Positions 1 through 10,024 of a stretch of DNA of 64,000 nt are shown here, in pieces (the first letter of the stretch is position 1; each line of letters opens with the position of its first letter). The notes beneath the pieces are model-generated. The model was not told the DNA's origin. It saw only the letters and a program-made list of their open reading frames with translations, and ran no database searches. Source of the stretch: Mammaliicoccus vitulinus (GTDB lineage: Bacteria; Bacillota; Bacilli; Staphylococcales; Staphylococcaceae). The position numbers and the translations under genes are program-made. The stretch spans positions 1,891,069-1,955,068 of the forward strand of contig NZ_CP118974.1 in assembly GCF_029024305.1 (NCBI RefSeq), given 5' to 3'.

Positions 1-1
1 C

Positions 2-556
2 TTTGATTTTATCAATGCAAAACTTAGTCTATCAAGAACATTCGTATTCTTCCCGATATTCTTATTAGGATATTATATTAATAAAGAACAATCGTTTATT
101 TTAAGAAATAAAAAGTATTTATGGCTTTCAACATTGAGTTTATTCGCTATTTTCATTGCTTATTTATTAACTGATTATAACTTTGAATGGTTATTTGGTA
201 GCAAACCTTACTCAGCACTTGAAAGTGATGTTGATGTATACAGTTCTTTAAAAAGGTTGTTCATTTATGTCGTTATTTTCGTATCTACTTTAAGTTTTAT
301 GAATTTAATACCCGAACGAAAATTACCCCTGACTTATATTGGTTCAAGAACGATGTTTATCTACCTACTTCATGGACTTTTCGTTGGTTTATTCCGTTCA
401 AAAGAATGGGATAGAATGCTATTAGATCAACCGTATGTTTGGGTTGCAATTGTGCTCATTACTATCATAATTGTTTATTTCTTCAGTAGTGATCTCGTTA
501 GGCACTACGCTAACCCAATTGTTAATATTAAAAAACCACCTAAAAAGAAAGAATAA
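2..556 (+). CDS. Membrane acyltransferase, C-terminal part (partial)
   Basis: This is the 3' end of a gene that begins before the window. The frame is open from base 2, so the ATG near 134 is internal. About 184 residues are visible. They hold several hydrophobic membrane spans, a charged loop, and the late motif YIGSRTMFIYLLHGLFVGLF typical of the acyltransferase-3 / fucose 4-O-acetylase-like family of integral membrane O-acyltransferases. A basic tail (KKPPKKKE) ends the protein, which fits an inside C-terminus. Members acetylate cell-surface sugars or peptidoglycan; the substrate cannot be read from this fragment. A strong hairpin terminator follows 5 bases after the stop codon. Family call fairly sure, function inferred. 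Confidence 0.75.
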   Translation, partial: FDFINAKLSLSRTFVFFPIFLLGYYINKEQSFILRNKKYLWLSTLSLFAIFIAYLLTDYNFEWLFGSKPYSALESDVDVYSSLKRLFIYVVIFVSTLSFMNLIPERKLPLTYIGSRTMFIYLLHGLFVGLFRSKEWDRMLLDQPYVWVAIVLITIIIVYFFSSDLVRHYANPIVNIKKPPKKKE

Positions 557-560
557 TTAA

Positions 561-596
561 AAAGCCTATCCTTTAAACACTCAAAGGATAGGCTTT
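561..596. terminator. Bidirectional intrinsic terminator
   Basis: Perfect 14-bp stem (AAAGCCTATCCTTT with its complement) and an 8-base loop, followed by a T-run on the + strand and with an A-run on its left that gives Ts on the - strand. It lies between convergent genes ending at 556 and 620 and probably serves both. Confidence 0.9.
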
Positions 597-619
597 TTTT
601 GTTATATCGAGATTGAAAT

Positions 620-1156
620 TTATCTAATTAAAGATTCATATGGAATCGTACCAATATATTTATCTTCACTATTTAATAAATAGGCTGGTATTTGGACATG
701 TTTATGTGTTACCGGTGCGAGTTCATGATTATTATTGTATAGGTTTTCTAACACTTCATAACTTGCACTTAGTAAATATGTTAAGTAATCAATCCACTCT
801 TGGGTATAAGGTGTATCTGATTGTATAAATAAAATAGGATTCTCTTTTTTTTCTGTAGGTTGCATAAAATCAGAAACAAATTTTCTTTCATCAAATGACA
901 GTTCTTCTTTTGATTTAAATTTAATGTGAAATTGTGCATTTTTAATAAGGCGATTATCTTGTCCGAAATAGTAACGATGAAAATGTGGTAACTGAGCTTC
1001 TGCTCTATATATATGTATTGAATCTTCTTCAAATGAAATCATCCATTGTTCATCATTATTTTGTATGAGCACAAAAGTTGGATGTGGTAACCATTCAAAA
1101 ATATTTAAAGAAAGTAATAACTTTAATCGTTGATTCATATTATTTAAGTCCACCAT
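620..1156 (-). CDS. Hypothetical protein, 178 aa
   Basis: I do not recognise this protein. It is 178 residues, soluble, rich in charged and aromatic residues, with no signal peptide, membrane span or clear catalytic motif. The ATG start (MVDLNNMNQRL) has an AAAGGGG ribosome-binding site about 9 bases upstream. It is transcribed convergently with the acyltransferase and divergently from the aminotransferase at 1283, sharing a promoter region of about 125 bases with it. The coding frame is kept over the full length with AT-rich codon use like its neighbours, so I take it as a real gene of unknown function. Confidence 0.7.
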   Translation of the reverse strand: MVDLNNMNQRLKLLLSLNIFEWLPHPTFVLIQNNDEQWMISFEEDSIHIYRAEAQLPHFHRYYFGQDNRLIKNAQFHIKFKSKEELSFDERKFVSDFMQPTEKKENPILFIQSDTPYTQEWIDYLTYLLSASYEVLENLYNNNHELAPVTHKHVQIPAYLLNSEDKYIGTIPYESLIR

Positions 1157-1282
1157 ATAAACATCCCCTTTTATTGTAATGTTTCCCTTATTGTAATACG
1201 TTTTCTAAATTTTTGCTATATTCATTTATTTGTTCTCTTTTTAACGTTATAATTAAATTATCGTTTTGAAGAGGTGAAAAAA

Positions 1283-2440
1283 ATGCAATTACCATTAAAT
1301 AAATTTGCATCTCAACTTCAAGTGTCTGGTATAAGAGCTATATCTAACCGCATACCTGAAATTGATGATGTCGTAAACTTGACTGTTGGACAACCTGACT
1401 TTCTAGTACCAGTAAGTGTTAAAGAAGCAATGAAAGATGCAATCGATCAAAATTTTACGTCTTATTCTCATAATGCAGGATTGTTAGAACTGAGAAAAGT
1501 TGTACAATCTTATTACAAAAATCGTTTCAATGCTTCTTTTACAACAAATGAAATATTAATAACTAATGGTGCAAGTGAAGCGTTAGATACTACTTTAAGA
1601 GGCATAATTGAACAAGGTGATGAAGTATTAATACCATCTCCTGTATATGCCGGCTACGTCCCTCTCATTGAATTATTAGGGGCTAAACCTATATACATAG
1701 ATACTACCCAAACTGGATTAAAAATAACACCAGACTTAGTTGAAGCTCATATTACCGATAAAACTAAAGCAATATTATTAAACTATCCTAACAATCCAAC
1801 TGGTATAACTTTAAACCAGCAAGAAGTCGAAGCACTCATTGACGTGTTTAAAGCCTACCCTATATACATCATCAGCGATGAAATTTATGCTGAAAATACT
1901 TTTGGCCAACCACACACATCATTTGCTTCATATGATGTTATTAAAGACCAATGTATTTTATTAGGTGGATTAAGTAAATCACACTCTATGACAGGTTTAC
2001 GCATTGGTTTTCTACTCGGACCTGAATATGTAATGAAGCAATTAACTTTTGTTCATGCATATAATTGTATTTGCGCAAACGTACCAAGCCAATATGCTGC
2101 TATAGAAGCACTTACAAATGCAATCGACTCACCAAAAGAAATGAACAAAGCGTATATTGAACGTCGTGATTATGTTTATAAACGTTTAATTGAAATGGGC
2201 TTTATCTTGAATGAAAAACCTCAAGGCGCATTTTATATATTCCCTCAAATATCACAATTTGGTATGGATGATTACGAATTTTGTATGAAAGCGCTCGAAG
2301 ACTATCATGTAGCAATCGTACCTGGTTCAGCTTTCACACATATTGGCAAAGGCTATATAAGAATTTCATATGCTTATAATATAAAATCCCTTGAAGAAGG
2401 ATTGAATAGATTGGAAAGAATGATTCAAGAAGTATTTTAA
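1283..2440 (+). CDS. PLP-dependent aminotransferase (class I/II, PatA-like)
   Basis: A fold-type I pyridoxal-phosphate aminotransferase of 385 residues. Visible marks are NYPNNPTG for substrate/cofactor binding, the aspartate of SDEIYAE, and the Schiff-base lysine in GGLSKSHSMTGLRIG. It resembles Bacillus aminotransferase A (PatA), which acts on N-acetyl-LL-diaminopimelate or other amino acids; staphylococcal walls use lysine, but lysine synthesis still needs such an activity. The in-frame GTG at 1274 overlaps the Shine-Dalgarno GAAGAGGTG, so I use the ATG at 1283, 6 bases downstream of it. Only 15 bases separate it from the RocB-like gene, so the two are likely one operon. The exact substrate is not determinable here. 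Confidence 0.88.
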   Translation: MQLPLNKFASQLQVSGIRAISNRIPEIDDVVNLTVGQPDFLVPVSVKEAMKDAIDQNFTSYSHNAGLLELRKVVQSYYKNRFNASFTTNEILITNGASEALDTTLRGIIEQGDEVLIPSPVYAGYVPLIELLGAKPIYIDTTQTGLKITPDLVEAHITDKTKAILLNYPNNPTGITLNQQEVEALIDVFKAYPIYIISDEIYAENTFGQPHTSFASYDVIKDQCILLGGLSKSHSMTGLRIGFLLGPEYVMKQLTFVHAYNCICANVPSQYAAIEALTNAIDSPKEMNKAYIERRDYVYKRLIEMGFILNEKPQGAFYIFPQISQFGMDDYEFCMKALEDYHVAIVPGSAFTHIGKGYIRISYAYNIKSLEEGLNRLERMIQEVF

Positions 2441-2455
2441 AGGGGCTGAATTTTA

Positions 2456-4054
2456 ATGAACTTTTTATGGCAAACATTTGAAGATCGAAAAAATTTATTA
2501 AAAAACTTAGTACAGCATGATTCCATTACACATTCTGAAGGTGAAAAATCCTTTCCATATTTTTTAAAGCAACAATACTTAAAACTCGATTATTTCAAAA
2601 AATATTCCGATCAAGTTATATTGCATCCGACTGGGGATGGTCGACATGCAGTATTGGCATATTATAAAGCGCCAAAAACTAAAAAAACACTTGTGTGTAT
2701 TAGTCACTTTGATACAGTTGGTGTCGATGACTATAGTGAGTATAAAGAAGCAGCATTTGATATGGATCACATTACAGAAATTTTCCGCATAGATGACAAG
2801 TATTTAACACCTGATGGTAAAGAAGATATCCATTCTGGTAATTACTTATTTGGACGTGGTTCTATGGATATGAAACCCGGCCTTATGATACATATGTCAC
2901 TTATTGAAAAAGCCATTCGAGAAGCGTGGGATATCAATATTATAGTCATTTCTGTTCCAGACGAAGAAGTTGAATCTAAAGGTATGCATAAAGCAGTTGA
3001 AAGACTGAATCAAATTCGTAAAGAAGACAATTTAGAAATCGTCTTACATTTAAATAGTGAACCAACATTTTCACAAGCAGAAAAAGATTCAAACCATTAC
3101 ATTTATTCAGGTACTATAGGAAAAATTATGCCCTCTACACTATGTTATGGTAAAGAAACACATGTCGGGCAACCTTTAAACGGTATCAGTTCAAATTACA
3201 TTCAAAGCTTTATTAATAACAAGATGGAATATAGCACATTATTTAAAGAACATTATAAAGACGAAATCACACCACTCCCCGTTTCTCTTATGAGTCGAGA
3301 TATTAAAGACCACTATGATGTACAAACGCCTTTCCGTACAGTGGCTTTATATAATGTATTCTTGTTTCAACGAAACGCCGAGGATATCTTTACAATTTTT
3401 AATAATGTCGTAAAAGAAGCTGTTTCAACTTGTGAGAAATCTTACCAAGAAATTTTAAAATCTGAAGGTTATCTTAAAAATATATCTATAAATGTATTAA
3501 CTTTTAAAGAATTAAAAGATTTAGCAATTAAAGAATTTGGAGAAGCGCATATAAAACATGTCATAAATGAGGTCATTGAACACATACATGATGACAGAGC
3601 ACAATCAATAGAGATCACTGATCGCTTCATGCATATGCTCAAGGAGCTTGGACCAAGTGTCATAACATTCTTTGCGCCACCCTATTATCCGGCAGCTCAC
3701 TCATCAGAGGATTCGTTTATTGATGAAATAGTAGAAACAGTAAGTGAAATCTCCTTATCTCAATTTAATAGAGTTTCTCAAAGACAATATTTCTTCAATG
3801 GTATTAGTGATTTAAGTTACGCTAAATATAGACAAGATGATTTAGGGTTTGAAAGTTACATTGATCAAACTCCAGTATTTAACGAATCTTACTTTATACC
3901 TTTTAATGATATAAAAGAGATAAGCGCACCTGTTATTAATATCGGGCCTATAGGAAAAGACGCACATCAAGTTACAGAACGTATTAATATGAAGAGCGCA
4001 TTTGAAGAAATACCTACAATAATCGAACAAGTCGTTAAAAAGCATTTACTATAA
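2456..4054 (+). CDS. M20 family peptidase, RocB-like
   Basis: A 532-residue member of the M20 metallopeptidase superfamily, resembling RocB (arginine utilisation) of Bacillus, which is longer than ordinary M20 enzymes. Metal-site motifs can be followed: SHFDTVG near residue 86, GRGSMDMKPG near 137, and SVPDEEVESKG near 167 with the catalytic glutamate pair. A late segment, FFAPPYYPAAHSSEDS, follows a long insert. It has an AAAGGGGCTGA ribosome-binding site and follows the aminotransferase by 15 bases, which suggests a joint role in amino-acid or peptide catabolism. No signal peptide is present, so it is cytoplasmic. Family sure, substrate unknown. Confidence 0.82.
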   Translation: MNFLWQTFEDRKNLLKNLVQHDSITHSEGEKSFPYFLKQQYLKLDYFKKYSDQVILHPTGDGRHAVLAYYKAPKTKKTLVCISHFDTVGVDDYSEYKEAAFDMDHITEIFRIDDKYLTPDGKEDIHSGNYLFGRGSMDMKPGLMIHMSLIEKAIREAWDINIIVISVPDEEVESKGMHKAVERLNQIRKEDNLEIVLHLNSEPTFSQAEKDSNHYIYSGTIGKIMPSTLCYGKETHVGQPLNGISSNYIQSFINNKMEYSTLFKEHYKDEITPLPVSLMSRDIKDHYDVQTPFRTVALYNVFLFQRNAEDIFTIFNNVVKEAVSTCEKSYQEILKSEGYLKNISINVLTFKELKDLAIKEFGEAHIKHVINEVIEHIHDDRAQSIEITDRFMHMLKELGPSVITFFAPPYYPAAHSSEDSFIDEIVETVSEISLSQFNRVSQRQYFFNGISDLSYAKYRQDDLGFESYIDQTPVFNESYFIPFNDIKEISAPVINIGPIGKDAHQVTERINMKSAFEEIPTIIEQVVKKHLL

Positions 4055-4055
4055 A

Positions 4056-4108
4056 AATAAGCATATCACTATTTACTGAGAAAAATCAGTAACGTGATAT
4101 GCTTATTT
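4056..4108. terminator. Intrinsic terminator between rocB-like gene and menB
   Basis: A 15-bp stem (AAATAAGCATATCAC and complement) with a small inner hairpin (ACTGA..TCAGT) sits 2 bases after the RocB-like stop and 40 bases before the menB end. T-rich flanks on both sides suggest it works in both directions. Confidence 0.85.
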
Positions 4109-4148
4109 ATTTTGAGTTGAGCGATATATCCCAATCTCTGTATCTATA

Positions 4149-4967
4149 TTATGGGAATTTAGGGAATTGATCGAAGTCTGGTTGACGTTTTTCTTTAAAT
4201 GCGTCACGACCTTCTTTCGCTTCTTCTGAAGTATAGTATAACAATGTTGCGTCTCCAGCGAATTGTTGTAATCCCGCTAGTCCATCTGTATCTGCGTTCA
4301 TAGCAGCTTTTAAGAAGCGTAATGCTGTTGGTGAGTGTTCCATCATTTCTTTACACCATTGCACTGTTTCGTCTTCTATTTTGTCTAATGGTACTACAGT
4401 GTTAACAAGTCCCATATCGATTGCTTCTTTAGCATCATATTGACGACATAAGAACCAAATCTCACGAGCTTTTTTATGTCCAACGATTCTAGCTAAATAA
4501 CCTGATCCATAACCAGCATCGAATGATCCTACTTTAGGTCCAGTTTGTCCAAATCTTGCATTATCAGCAGCGATTGTTAAATCACATACGATATGCAACA
4601 CGTGACCGCCACCGATAGCATAACCTCTTACCATTGCTATAACTGGTTTAGGGATTACACGGATTAAGCGTTGTAAGTCTAATACGTTAAGTCTTGGGAT
4701 TTGATCTTCTCCAACATATCCACCATGTCCACGTACTGATTGGTCTCCACCTGAACAGAATGCTAAGTCGCCTTCACCTGTTAAAATAATTGAACCTACT
4801 CTTTGATCGTCTCTTGCTCTTGAAAATGCATCGATCATTTCTTGTACAGTTAATGGTGTAAATGCATTACGTACTTCTGGGCGATTTATCGTAATTTTTG
4901 CAATTCCTTCGAAAAATTCATACTTAATTTCTTTATATTCTTTTATAGTTTCCCATTGTCTTGACAT
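4149..4967 (-). CDS. menB: 1,4-dihydroxy-2-naphthoyl-CoA synthase MenB
   Basis: MenB closes the naphthoquinol ring by converting o-succinylbenzoyl-CoA to 1,4-dihydroxy-2-naphthoyl-CoA in menaquinone synthesis. The 272-residue protein is a crotonase with SGGDQSVRG (72-80) and the oxyanion-hole segment [12 protein letters not shown] (114-125), then [12 protein letters not shown] (147-158). Length matches the family. The gene starts inside the end of menH (25-bp overlap) with AGGAGG 7 bases before the ATG, so it is translationally linked to menH. It is the last gene of menF-menD-menH-menB. No menE or menC is in the window, so activation of succinylbenzoate is encoded elsewhere. Confidence 0.97.
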   Translation of the reverse strand: MSRQWETIKEYKEIKYEFFEGIAKITINRPEVRNAFTPLTVQEMIDAFSRARDDQRVGSIILTGEGDLAFCSGGDQSVRGHGGYVGEDQIPRLNVLDLQRLIRVIPKPVIAMVRGYAIGGGHVLHIVCDLTIAADNARFGQTGPKVGSFDAGYGSGYLARIVGHKKAREIWFLCRQYDAKEAIDMGLVNTVVPLDKIEDETVQWCKEMMEHSPTALRFLKAAMNADTDGLAGLQQFAGDATLLYYTSEEAKEGRDAFKEKRQPDFDQFPKFP

Positions 4968-5764
4968 AATTTGCCTCCTAAAATAAAATCTATTATCATT
5001 GTATCAAATTTTGTGGGTTGTTCCACATGAATTGTGTGACCAGCTTCATTTACAATATGAAATTTACTATTTTTAATACTTTCGTGCATCTGTTTACCTA
5101 TTTCTATAAACTTTTTATCTTCGCTTCCTACTATTATGCATGTAGGCACTTCAAGCGCATGTAATGCTTTCCAATATGAAGGTTGCACACCAGTTCCATA
5201 ATCTATTAAAGCTTTGCTTAGTCCATCAGGCGTTTGTGAAAGTCTCATTTGCTTTATACGTTCTCTTTCTTCAGATGACAGCATCGATTGACTCTTGAAT
5301 AGTGGTAATTGAGACCATTCTTCTACAAATTGTTTCATACCTACATGTTGAATATAACGCGCCCTATTATGATCTACTTCTATACGACTAAGCTTATCTT
5401 CATCATTTGCTAAACCAGGACTCGCACTTTCTAATATAAGGCCATTTAACAACTCAGGAAATTGAGTTGCAAAACTTAATGCAACACGTCCGCCCATTGA
5501 ATATCCGTGTAGATAGACATTTTTCAACTGATAATAGTCCACTATTTTTTTAATGTGGTTTGCTATAAATTCCATTGACCATTTTTCATCGTAACTTGAT
5601 TGATCACTGCCATGACCAGGAAGGTCTACAGTTATCACATTAATGCCTTGATTAGTTATATCATCTTCGACTAAATGGAAGGTCGTGTGATCACTTATAA
5701 AACCATGTAATAATATAATCGTTGGCTTATCAGCATCAAGTTGTTTAACGTGGTGAGTTAACAT
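4943..5764 (-). CDS. menH: 2-succinyl-6-hydroxy-2,4-cyclohexadiene-1-carboxylate synthase MenH
   Basis: An alpha/beta hydrolase of 273 residues that eliminates pyruvate from the MenD product. The catalytic triad can be placed: Ser89 in GYSMGG, Asp216 in GSEDKKF and His243 in AGHTIH; the oxyanion loop is [13 protein letters not shown] near residue 18. It overlaps menD by 20 bp and menB by 25 bp, and the ribosome-binding site (GAGAGGC) lies in the menD coding end. Position between menD and menB supports MenH over a general esterase. Confidence 0.93.
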   Translation of the reverse strand: MLTHHVKQLDADKPTIILLHGFISDHTTFHLVEDDITNQGINVITVDLPGHGSDQSSYDEKWSMEFIANHIKKIVDYYQLKNVYLHGYSMGGRVALSFATQFPELLNGLILESASPGLANDEDKLSRIEVDHNRARYIQHVGMKQFVEEWSQLPLFKSQSMLSSEERERIKQMRLSQTPDGLSKALIDYGTGVQPSYWKALHALEVPTCIIVGSEDKKFIEIGKQMHESIKNSKFHIVNEAGHTIHVEQPTKFDTMIIDFILGGKLCQDNGKL

Positions 5765-7424
5765 ATTGAATGCCTCTCATTTTTGCAAATAATTCTCTAT
5801 GTGTTTCTGTATTTTCTTCTCTATTCGTCATAATTTCATACAAATAAGAACCAAATTGAGGTAAAGTTTGACGTTTATAGTCAGAAACATCTTCAAATTT
5901 TTCATATCCTAATTCGTATAAATGCGCTACATGTTGATAATCTAAATCAAGCGGTGTACCGAATAATTTTTCAAAATGTTCAGGCGCTTCTTCTTTCGGG
6001 GCTAAGTAATTAAAAATACCGCCACCATTATTGTTTAAGCACACTATCGTAATATCAAGATCATGCAATTTACTCATAATGAGTCCATTCATATCATGGA
6101 AGAATGAAATATCTCCAATAATTAATGTGACTTTATTATAAACTGACATGCCTAAAGCGGTTGAAACAACACCATCAATGCCATTAGCACCTCTATTTGC
6201 TGCAATCTCAGCTTTGGAGTCTAAATTGAATGTATCAACATCTCTAATCGGCATACTATTACCCACAAAAACAGTATCTTTAGACGACATTTTTTTCAAC
6301 AAACTACCAACAGCTGCTCCTTCGTCAGTTTCTTCTTGTATATACTCATCTATTAATACTCTTGCTTCTTTATCCATTGTTATCCATTTTTCTAGCCAAT
6401 TTTTATTTTGAGTTGGTGTTACATCTTGAGCTTGTCTGAAGAAATCATTTGGACTTAACTCTACAGAAATTGTTGGCACTTTTGGATATGCATCTGGTGT
6501 ATCATTATTTTGAACAAGTATTTGTGGACATTTTATATCTTTCAACCAATTATTTAAATGTTTAGAAATAACTGGTTGCCCTACTCTTATGATAAATTGT
6601 GGTTCTATTTTTAAACCACCTTTGAAAAGTGCATCATAAGTAGCGATAACATTTGGATGATTTAACTTTCTTAAGTTACTCAATGGATCTGCCAAGATTG
6701 GAATGTTATGAATCGCTGAATACGTTAAGATTTGTGACAAATCTTGACCTTGTGTATCTCCAACTACAACAACACCACGAGGCTTTTCAATGTAGGTTTG
6801 AATATTTGAAAAGTCAATTGACTTTTGATATTTAGTTGCTATTTTTCTTTTAGAAGATAAATATCTTCTAAGCTTAACGTTTGGTATAAGAGGTTCCCTA
6901 AATGGGAAATTAAAATGAATTGGGCCTCTTTGTGGTCCAACAAAATGTTTTTCAGCTTTAATCATATTCATATTAATTGCGTTTATAGTACCTTCTGTTT
7001 CATCGGCTAAAGGCATATCAAATTGAAATTTCGTGAAATTCTCGAACATATTCACTTGATTAATTGCTTGTGGTGCACCGACATTTCTAAGTTCATGAGG
7101 TCTGTCACTCGTCACGACGACAAGCGGCAACCTACTAATAAACGCCTCAGAAACAGCAGGTGTATAATTTGAAGCAGCAGTTCCTGACGTACAAATGATT
7201 GCAACTGGTTTCTGACTAGCTTTGATGATGCCTAATGCGAAGAAAGCTGCACTTCTTTCATCAGGGTGTATCCATGTTTTTATATGAGGGTGTCTTTCAC
7301 ATGCAATTGCCAATGGTGTAGATCTAGAACCAGGGCTGATTACGACATCATCAACGCCATACTCATATAATTTAGAAACAAATGTGAATACTTGTTTAGT
7401 TAGACTTTCGGTATGTGTACTCAA
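5745..7424 (-). CDS. menD: SEPHCHC synthase MenD
   Basis: A thiamine-diphosphate enzyme of 559 residues that adds the succinic semialdehyde unit from 2-oxoglutarate to isochorismate. The N-terminal pyrimidine-binding part has SPGSRSTPLAIA and TSGTAASNYTPAVSEA; the C-terminal pyrophosphate site has GDISFFHDMNG followed by NNNGGGIF. The start codon is TTG at 7424, placed by an AGGAG 10 bases upstream; the nearby ATG is followed at once by a stop (it is the menF end). The menF stop codon and this start are 2 bases apart, so the pair is cotranscribed. Confidence 0.96.
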   Translation of the reverse strand: MSTHTESLTKQVFTFVSKLYEYGVDDVVISPGSRSTPLAIACERHPHIKTWIHPDERSAAFFALGIIKASQKPVAIICTSGTAASNYTPAVSEAFISRLPLVVVTSDRPHELRNVGAPQAINQVNMFENFTKFQFDMPLADETEGTINAINMNMIKAEKHFVGPQRGPIHFNFPFREPLIPNVKLRRYLSSKRKIATKYQKSIDFSNIQTYIEKPRGVVVVGDTQGQDLSQILTYSAIHNIPILADPLSNLRKLNHPNVIATYDALFKGGLKIEPQFIIRVGQPVISKHLNNWLKDIKCPQILVQNNDTPDAYPKVPTISVELSPNDFFRQAQDVTPTQNKNWLEKWITMDKEARVLIDEYIQEETDEGAAVGSLLKKMSSKDTVFVGNSMPIRDVDTFNLDSKAEIAANRGANGIDGVVSTALGMSVYNKVTLIIGDISFFHDMNGLIMSKLHDLDITIVCLNNNGGGIFNYLAPKEEAPEHFEKLFGTPLDLDYQHVAHLYELGYEKFEDVSDYKRQTLPQFGSYLYEIMTNREENTETHRELFAKMRGIQYVNSPR

Positions 7425-7426
7425 AT

Positions 7427-8779
7427 CTACATCACTCCTAGTGCTTTTAACATTGGTTTGAATTTTAAATCTGTTTCTTCAAATTCTGAAATTGCATTTG
7501 AATCTTTTACGATGCCACAACCTGAATATAATGTGGCTGTCTTTCCTTTTACAAGCATTGAACGAATAGAAACAATAAATTCACCATTATTTTCTAAATC
7601 AATATAACCTAACGGCGAACCATAAAATCCTCTCGTACCAAACTCTTCGTGCTCTATAAATTTAATAGCTTCTACTTTTGGGAATCCTCCAAGAGCAGGT
7701 GTAGGATGTAATTGATTTACGATTTCTAAAACATTTTCAGATAATAAATCTGCCTGAATCTTCGTATATAGATGATATAAATGTTTGTTTGTTAAAATCG
7801 TTGGTTTTTTATCGTATTCTAATTGCTTCGTAAAGGACTGGATATCATGGATGATGCTATCAACAACATAGCGATGTTCAAATTGATTTTTCGAATCATT
7901 TAAGAGCTCATCTTTTAAAATGTTATTTTCAGATTCATCCTCTGTTCTAGCTATCGTTCCAGCAATTGCGTTCGTATAAAGTTTTCCATTCTCTATTTGG
8001 CATAATTGTTCTGGAGTTTGTGAAATGAATTGAGACTTACCAGATTCAAATAATAATAAATAACTTGCTTCATTACTATCTAATGACCTTTGTAATGCAT
8101 CTTCAACATCTACATTATCCTGAAATTCAATTTTTCTCCTTCTAGCTAATACAACTTTTTGTAGAGCGACTGACTCATTCATCAATGCTACTACTTTTGT
8201 AACTAATGCTTTCCACTCTTCACTTTGAATATCTTTATTAGCAACCATTTTTGGTTCTGATACTGTTCTTGCTTGAGCTTTTGATTCAACAATGTTCAAT
8301 ATTTCTTCTATGTTATCTATATCAAACTTATGACTATGGTCAGTGTACGTTAAGTAACAACGACCATTTTCTTTCGTAATCATAAATTTTGGTAATACAA
8401 AATGACTCATTCCAAAATCTTTCCATTCGTTCGTTAAAGAATGCTCTGAAAATTGAAATCCACCAAAGAATTTTAAATGATGTTTATCTTCATGAAAGAC
8501 CATCGTATTTAACTGTTCTTTAATATTTTGCCAATATTCATATATCTCATCGTGCTCTAAATGTGAATATCTAGCTTCTAATAAATAACCGATACCACAC
8601 ATTTCTAATTTGTAATCCTTAGATTTGTAATAAAAACGTTGTCCTATATAATTGATTTCTTCCCTTAATAAATGGATTAAATCTGGTTGATATTGAAGCT
8701 CAATTTCAACTGAAATATAATTTTTATTACCATCGATTTCAGAAATCATTTTTTGCTTCAAATCCTTCTTCAAGGCCAT
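7427..8779 (-). CDS. menF: Isochorismate synthase MenF
   Basis: MenF isomerises chorismate to isochorismate, the first committed step to menaquinone. The protein has 450 residues: a variable N-terminal half and the chorismate-binding domain, with KVVLARRRKIEF, a TPALGGFPK segment, EFGTRGFYGSPLGY and the C-terminal SGCGIVKDSNAISEFEETD with its magnesium-binding acidic residues. ATG start with GGAAGTG just upstream. First gene of the menFDHB operon, divergent from menA across about 190 bases. Siderophore-type isochorismate synthases are similar, but the neighbours settle the role. Confidence 0.95.
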   Translation of the reverse strand: MALKKDLKQKMISEIDGNKNYISVEIELQYQPDLIHLLREEINYIGQRFYYKSKDYKLEMCGIGYLLEARYSHLEHDEIYEYWQNIKEQLNTMVFHEDKHHLKFFGGFQFSEHSLTNEWKDFGMSHFVLPKFMITKENGRCYLTYTDHSHKFDIDNIEEILNIVESKAQARTVSEPKMVANKDIQSEEWKALVTKVVALMNESVALQKVVLARRRKIEFQDNVDVEDALQRSLDSNEASYLLLFESGKSQFISQTPEQLCQIENGKLYTNAIAGTIARTEDESENNILKDELLNDSKNQFEHRYVVDSIIHDIQSFTKQLEYDKKPTILTNKHLYHLYTKIQADLLSENVLEIVNQLHPTPALGGFPKVEAIKFIEHEEFGTRGFYGSPLGYIDLENNGEFIVSIRSMLVKGKTATLYSGCGIVKDSNAISEFEETDLKFKPMLKALGVM

Positions 8780-8901
8780 TTCACTTCCACTTCTTTCCGA
8801 TAAATATCTATCTTCTTATTTTATCATTTTTTAACACAACATGCGTTAATATTGTACTTTTAAAATAGAATATATATTAAAATATTACACAATAACCGTG
8901 A

Positions 8902-8930
8902 TTGACCAATTGATGATGAAGGCATATACT
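8902..8930 (+). promoter_or_regulatory. menA promoter
   Basis: TTGACC, a 17-base spacer and TATACT give a strong SigA-type promoter, ending 37 bases before the menA ATG. The spacer contains the short palindrome CAATTG. Confidence 0.75.
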
Positions 8931-8967
8931 AATACTGTCAAAAATATTAATAATAAGAGGTAAATAA

Positions 8968-9906
8968 ATGTCACAAAATTTATCACAGCATTCTGGCGTA
9001 AAAAAATATTATCATTTAATGAGGCCGCATACACTTACTGCTTCATTTGTACCAGTATTACTAGGTACAGCTTCATCGAAAATATTTTTAACAGGTGCTG
9101 AAGCATCCATTAAAATTACAGTAGTATTAGCTATGCTATTAGCAAGCATTTTAATACAAGCAGCAACAAATATGTTTAATGAATACTTCGATCATAAACG
9201 TGGATTAGATGATCACACATCTGTTGGTATAGGTGGTGCTATAGTTAGAAATGGTATGTCACCAAAATCCGTCTATAACTTAGCTATCGCATTTTATATT
9301 ATCGCAGTGCTTTTAGGTATTTATATTTGTATGCAAAGTACTTGGTTATTAATACCTATAGGACTTTTTTGTATGGCCATTGGATATTTTTATACAGGTG
9401 GACCATATCCTATATCATGGACGCCATTTGGAGAAATATTCGCTGGAATCTTTATGGGATTTGTTATTGTCATGATTTCATTCTACATACAAACCGGTAC
9501 ATTAAGTTTTTATCCAGCACTACTCAGTATACCTGTCTCTATTACAATCGGGCTCATTAACTTAGCCAATAACATTAGAGACCGCGAAAAAGATAAACAA
9601 AGTGGTAGAAAAACATACGCTATTTTAGTCGGAAAAAGATTTTCACTTATGACAATGGCGATTCTGTACATTTTCTCATACGTATTTGTTATCTACTTAG
9701 CATTATTTAAGCCATATGGTTCAATATTATGGTTGCTCGTACTTATTTCAGTACCATTCCCAATTAAAGCTGTACGACGCTTTAACAAGAATGATACGCC
9801 ACAGTCAATGATGCCTGCTATGGCAGCAACTGGCAAAGCTAACACGATATTCGGCTTATTATTAGCACTAGCTGTATATATTAGCGGTTTACTAGGTGGA
9901 CTATAA
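8968..9906 (+). CDS. menA: 1,4-dihydroxy-2-naphthoate polyprenyltransferase MenA
   Basis: MenA attaches the polyprenyl tail to dihydroxynaphthoate in the membrane, giving demethylmenaquinone. The 312-residue protein has about nine membrane spans of the UbiA family and both aspartate motifs: NEYFDHKRGLDD (71-82) and NNIRDREKD (201-209), which bind the prenyl diphosphate through magnesium. ATG start with AAGAGG 7 bases upstream. Monocistronic: own promoter at 8902-8930 and a terminator right after the stop. Divergent from menF, so the quinone genes are split into two units around one control region. Confidence 0.96.
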   Translation: MSQNLSQHSGVKKYYHLMRPHTLTASFVPVLLGTASSKIFLTGAEASIKITVVLAMLLASILIQAATNMFNEYFDHKRGLDDHTSVGIGGAIVRNGMSPKSVYNLAIAFYIIAVLLGIYICMQSTWLLIPIGLFCMAIGYFYTGGPYPISWTPFGEIFAGIFMGFVIVMISFYIQTGTLSFYPALLSIPVSITIGLINLANNIRDREKDKQSGRKTYAILVGKRFSLMTMAILYIFSYVFVIYLALFKPYGSILWLLVLISVPFPIKAVRRFNKNDTPQSMMPAMAATGKANTIFGLLLALAVYISGLLGGL

Positions 9907-9913
9907 CAATTTA

Positions 9914-9958
9914 AAAAAGAACAGTACGAACTTGCAAAATGTTCGTGCTGTTCTTTTT
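9914..9958 (+). terminator. menA terminator
   Basis: An 18-base stem (AAAAAGAACAGTACGAAC with a near-perfect complement) and a 9-base loop, followed by a T-run, 8 bases after the menA stop. Confidence 0.9.
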
Positions 9959-10024
9959 ATATTGCTTTTGATTAGATTTATTTATTGTGAATCATACGGG
10001 CCTATAAATCAAAAACTCACGCTA